DNA of 33,815 nucleotides, taken from contig JAHQWA010000178.1 of NCBI GenBank assembly GCA_019634045.1, positions 1 to 33,815 on the forward strand, written 5' to 3'. Shown in pieces: positions 30,506 through 33,815 of this stretch. The notes beneath the pieces were generated by a model, which did no database searches, had not been told where the DNA came from, and saw only the letters and a program-made list of their open reading frames with translations. Position 1 is the stretch's first letter. Each line of letters starts with the position of its first letter. A program made the position numbers and the translations under genes. The DNA comes from Saprospiraceae bacterium. GTDB taxonomy: Bacteria; Bacteroidota; Bacteroidia; Chitinophagales; Saprospiraceae.

Positions 30506-31534
30506 ATGGCACCAGTAAATCCATCAAAACAGTCAAATCAATGGAGTAGAAGAGAATTTATTAAGTATTCTGCTGCCCTGGGGGCAGTGATGAGCCTCCC
30601 TATTGGTTTACAGTCGATGAGTCAGGACAAATGGGGTCCGGTCCTAGCAAAACGACAGCTAGGTAGTACGGGCATTGATGTTACCTGTTTTGGAATTGGG
30701 GGAGGCGCATTTGATGCAGATTATGCCAAATCTGAAGAGATCATAGAAAAGGCGATACAGAAGGGGTGTAGATTTTTTGAAACGGCCAGAGTATATGGTA
30801 GAGGAGCTAGTGAAGAAGGTTTTGGTAAATATCTAACTCCTAAGTATCGAAAGGACATCACCTTGATGACCAAAACCCATGCCAAGGATGCAGATACCTT
30901 AAACAGAGAATTAGATGAATCGCTAACAGCGCTCAATACCGATCATGTAGACATTTACTTGATGCACGCCATTGGTAGTCCAGAAGATTTCGAGCGGCGG
31001 CGGAAAGGCGGCGTATTGGATGCGGCGATCAAAGCCAAAGCGGAAGGTAAAATCAAGCATATTGGTTTTAGTGGCCATGCCGACCCGGCAGCCCATAGCT
31101 ATGTTATCGATCAAAACATTGACGATATCGAGGTAGTACTCATGCCTATTAATGTCGCTGATCCTACTTGGAAGAGTTTTATCTTAAATACCTTACCTAA
31201 AGCCAATGCCAGAAATATGGGGGTTATTGGGATGAAGATATTTGCTGGTGGAGGATTCTTTGGAGGAGATGTGGTTTGGGGTCGAGATCGAGGAGCGAAG
31301 CGCGATCTGGTCATTCCTAGATTGATCAGCACAGAGGAAGCACAGCATTTTGCTTTATCCTTACCCATCACCACTACCACCATTGGTTGCCATGATGCGC
31401 AACATGTGGAGGAGAACATTAATAATGTAATGACTTTCAATGGTATGAATGAGGAGGATAGACAAGCGTTAATTGAAAAGGTTACCGCTACTGCTTTGAG
31501 TAATACTATCGAACACTATAAGTCAGCAGATTAA
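30506..31534 (+). CDS. Aldo/keto reductase family protein with Tat-type signal
   Basis: WSRREFIKYSAALGAVMSLPIG; KRQLGSTGIDVTCFGIGGGAFDADYAKSEEIIEKAIQKGCRFFETARVYGRGASEEGFG; DHVDIYLMHAI. Confidence 0.93.
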   Translation: MAPVNPSKQSNQWSRREFIKYSAALGAVMSLPIGLQSMSQDKWGPVLAKRQLGSTGIDVTCFGIGGGAFDADYAKSEEIIEKAIQKGCRFFETARVYGRGASEEGFGKYLTPKYRKDITLMTKTHAKDADTLNRELDESLTALNTDHVDIYLMHAIGSPEDFERRRKGGVLDAAIKAKAEGKIKHIGFSGHADPAAHSYVIDQNIDDIEVVLMPINVADPTWKSFILNTLPKANARNMGVIGMKIFAGGGFFGGDVVWGRDRGAKRDLVIPRLISTEEAQHFALSLPITTTTIGCHDAQHVEENINNVMTFNGMNEEDRQALIEKVTATALSNTIEHYKSAD

Positions 31535-31540
31535 CTATAG

Positions 31541-32338
31541 ATGCAGGAACTTAGTCAATTAAAGCAGTGGTTTGCTCAGCATACGTCAAGCATTACCGCT
31601 TTTTCTGGTGGTGTAGATTCAGCCCTAGTTTTATACGTCTCTCACTTGGTCTTAGGGGAAAAGGCCATAGGATTAATTTCTAATTCTGAAAGTTTAAAAT
31701 CGAAGGATTTTCAGGTAGCCTTGGACTTTTGTCAACAATATGGAATCCACCTTGAGGTAATCAAAACACAGGAATTACAAGACCCTAACTATTTTCAAAA
31801 CCCTGCTAATCGTTGTTTTTATTGCAAGAATCACCTTTACGAAGCCATGATTGAGGTTGTCCAATCTAGATACCCTGGATACGTTCTGCTCAATGGTACG
31901 AATCACGACGACCTTGGCGATTATCGTCCAGGCATCCAAGCATCCAAAGTGCACAGTATTGTTTCCCCTTTAGCTGAATTGGGCTTCACTAAAAAAACCG
32001 TAATTGAATTAGCGGCCTACCTGGGCCTACCCAATGCTTTCAAGCCGCCTAGTCCTTGCTTAAGTTCCAGAATACCCTATGGAACTGCTGTGACCGAAGC
32101 ACGCCTAAAGCAAATTGAAAAGGCGGAATACCTTCTCCAACGATACGGCTTTGAACAAGTGCGGGTACGACATCATGGTAGCCGGGCCTCCATTGAAGTT
32201 CCTACAGGAGAGGTTGCGAAATTGCGGCTACAGCTTCCGGCAATTAAGGAAGGATTACAACTCCTTGGTTTCGAAGTCGTAGAGATCGATGAGGAAGGTT
32301 TTGTTTCAGGAAAACTAAATCGAGCCTTGCATGAGTAA
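31541..32338 (+). CDS. larE: ATP-dependent sacrificial sulfur transferase LarE
   Basis: PP-loop SITAFSGGVDSALVLYVS; NRCFYCKNHLYEAM; GTNHDDLGDYRPGIQAS; FKPPSPCLSSRIPYGTAVT. Confidence 0.96.
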   Translation: MQELSQLKQWFAQHTSSITAFSGGVDSALVLYVSHLVLGEKAIGLISNSESLKSKDFQVALDFCQQYGIHLEVIKTQELQDPNYFQNPANRCFYCKNHLYEAMIEVVQSRYPGYVLLNGTNHDDLGDYRPGIQASKVHSIVSPLAELGFTKKTVIELAAYLGLPNAFKPPSPCLSSRIPYGTAVTEARLKQIEKAEYLLQRYGFEQVRVRHHGSRASIEVPTGEVAKLRLQLPAIKEGLQLLGFEVVEIDEEGFVSGKLNRALHE

Positions 32339-32984
32339 AGCTTTTGAACTGGACGAGGACCGTGAAAACCGCCTGGGTTTTGAGGAAGTCATTTACGGCG
32401 CTGCTAAGGATATTTCCGCACTCTCTGATCTTCTCGTAGAACTCCAAGAGGCCAAGAAAAATGCTTTGGTTACCAAAGTTCAAAGAGAAAAGGGAGAGGT
32501 TTTACTATCCCTATTTCCATCTGCTTTTTTCCATCCCCCTTCGGGAATCTTTATGCTCCAGGCCAAAACGGCGGCGTCAACAGATCAACCCAAAATAGCC
32601 GTAATAACGGCGGGTACTTCAGATATGGGTGTGGCTTACGAAGCCTTTTATACCCTACAATACATGGATGTGCCAGTTGATATAATCCAAGATATTGGTG
32701 TCGCTGGAATTCATCGTTTGTTAAATAAATTGGAACAGCTACAAACCTACAAAATCTTGATCGTCATTGCCGGCTTTGAGGGAGCACTACCAACCGTCGT
32801 TGGAGGCCTACTCCCCCAACCCATTATTGCTGTACCCACCTCGACCGGGTACGGTACAGCAAAAGCTGGAGAAACGGCTCTACATGCGATGCTCACCAGT
32901 TGTGCCAATGGAATTACGGTCGTAAATATTGACAACGGCTATGGCGCTGCTATGAGTGCCCTTCGAATACTAAAAATCATCTGA
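32331..32984 (+). CDS. larB: Nickel pincer cofactor biosynthesis protein LarB
   Basis: LDEDRENRLGFEEVIYGAAKD; IAVITAGTSDMGVAYEAFYTLQYMDVPVDIIQDIGVAGIHRLL; FEGALPTVVGGLLPQPIIAVPTSTGYGTAKAGETALHAMLTSCANGITVVNIDNGYGAA. Overlaps larE by 8 nt. Confidence 0.97.
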   Translation: MSKAFELDEDRENRLGFEEVIYGAAKDISALSDLLVELQEAKKNALVTKVQREKGEVLLSLFPSAFFHPPSGIFMLQAKTAASTDQPKIAVITAGTSDMGVAYEAFYTLQYMDVPVDIIQDIGVAGIHRLLNKLEQLQTYKILIVIAGFEGALPTVVGGLLPQPIIAVPTSTGYGTAKAGETALHAMLTSCANGITVVNIDNGYGAAMSALRILKII

Positions 32985-33779
32985 ATGAACAATATCTACA
33001 TTGAGGCCTTCTCTGGGTTGTCAGGAAATATGTTTTTGAGTGCCTTTAGTCAATTGCTTGGCAAATTAGAGGATTTAAAGGAACTACCAAAGCAATTACA
33101 TTTGCCTGACGCCAAGGTCGAAATTGCTATGGTGAATAAGAATGGAATCAATTGTCCTTATGTAGAGGTAATTGACTTAAATGAAGGAAAAGAGGCTGCC
33201 TCTTCTTCTCATCATGAACATCACCACCACCATCATCATCACCACGGAAGGCATCTCAAAGATATCCAGAAAATTATTGATGAAGCGCAGATCTCCGCTG
33301 GTGCCAAGCAGATAGCCCATGAGATCTTTCTCCTGATAGGTAAAGCAGAATCTCATATTCATCAAATTCCCTTAGAAAAGATTCATTTCCATGAGATTAG
33401 TGCCGTAGACTCCATCGTCGATATTGTAGGCAATGCCATTATGATTGATCAATTGGGTGTACAGCAAGTAATCTGTAGCCCGATCTGCACAGGATTTGGA
33501 ATGGTTAACACCCAGCATGGCATGCTTCCTGTCCCAGCCCCTGCAACAGCGGAACTCCTACAGGGTATGCCCACCTATGCGGGCGAAGAAGCCGGTGAAA
33601 AGATTACACCTACGGGGGCTGCCATTCTTAAGTATCTCCAGCCATCCTTTGTCTCCAGCACTTACACCACAAAAAAGATCGCTTATGGACCCGGAAAAAA
33701 AGATTTCCACTACCCTAATGTGGTACGGATTTCCCTTCTCGATGCTGCTCCAATAAAAAAAAAGTCTACTTACAACTAG
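32985..33779 (+). CDS. larC: Nickel insertion protein LarC, N-terminal part (LarC1)
   Basis: IYIEAFSGLSGNMFLSAFSQLLG; His-rich HHEHHHHHHHHHGRH; IHFHEISAVDSIVDIVGNAIMIDQLGV; TPTGAAILKYLQPSF. Zero-frame stops at 33777-33779. Confidence 0.95.
   Translation: MNNIYIEAFSGLSGNMFLSAFSQLLGKLEDLKELPKQLHLPDAKVEIAMVNKNGINCPYVEVIDLNEGKEAASSSHHEHHHHHHHHHGRHLKDIQKIIDEAQISAGAKQIAHEIFLLIGKAESHIHQIPLEKIHFHEISAVDSIVDIVGNAIMIDQLGVQQVICSPICTGFGMVNTQHGMLPVPAPATAELLQGMPTYAGEEAGEKITPTGAAILKYLQPSFVSSTYTTKKIAYGPGKKDFHYPNVVRISLLDAAPIKKKSTYN
33755..33764 (+). promoter_or_regulatory. Putative recoding (frameshift) site A9G joining LarC1 to LarC2
   Basis: ATA AAA AAA AAG; -1 frame continues KKKVYLQLESSIDDMSPEFL to the window end. 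Confidence 0.8.
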
Positions 33780-33815
33780 AAAGCTCCATTGATGATATGT
33801 CTCCTGAGTTCCTAG
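33755..33815 (+). CDS. larC: LarC2 segment (partial, -1 frame, continues past the window)
   Basis: VYLQLESSIDDMSPEFL matches the conserved LarC C-terminal-domain entry motif (LExxIDDMxxE). No start codon between the upstream in-frame TAA (33716-33718) and this motif. Confidence 0.8.

Noticed and set aside
33210-33246. CAT/CAC run as a microsatellite
   Set aside because: In frame within LarC and encodes a His-rich loop with mixed codons.

Overview
This 33.8 kb window looks like a Bacteroidota chromosome segment, probably Saprospiria/Lewinella-like. That assignment rests on T9SS/gliding-type C-terminal domains, PorT/DUF6089-like OMPs and an OPT transporter, and is inference only. It holds about 24 genes and no convincing tRNA, rRNA, CRISPR or transposon. 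Main contents in order: partial lipoprotein (-); SPFH/band-7 protein; OMP; giant PKD/Ig-like T9SS protein; NAD(P)HX repair enzyme followed by a sirtuin; two paralogous OMPs, one fused to TSP3 repeats and OmpA; eukaryote-like class Ia ribonucleotide reductase nrdBA; CorA; HELVH protein and LolC/E-like permease; TyrS; PhzF; cystathionine lyase-like enzyme; OPT transporter; planctomycete-type DUF1549/DUF1553 cytochrome and DUF1501 pair; Tat-signal aldo/keto reductase; and a larE-larB-larC nickel-pincer cofactor operon cut by the window edge. The strongest observations are: (1) larC is split by an A9G slippery run, and the conserved LarC2 motif continues in the -1 frame with no usable start codon; (2) a dense cluster of DnaA-box sequences, including a perfect palindrome, lies upstream of nrdBA; (3) the sirtuin has lost its zinc-ribbon cysteines and is coupled to NAD(P)HX repair; (4) a 22-bp perfect inverted repeat lies between the OPT and DUF1553 genes. 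I did not find a clearly new defence or mobile system.
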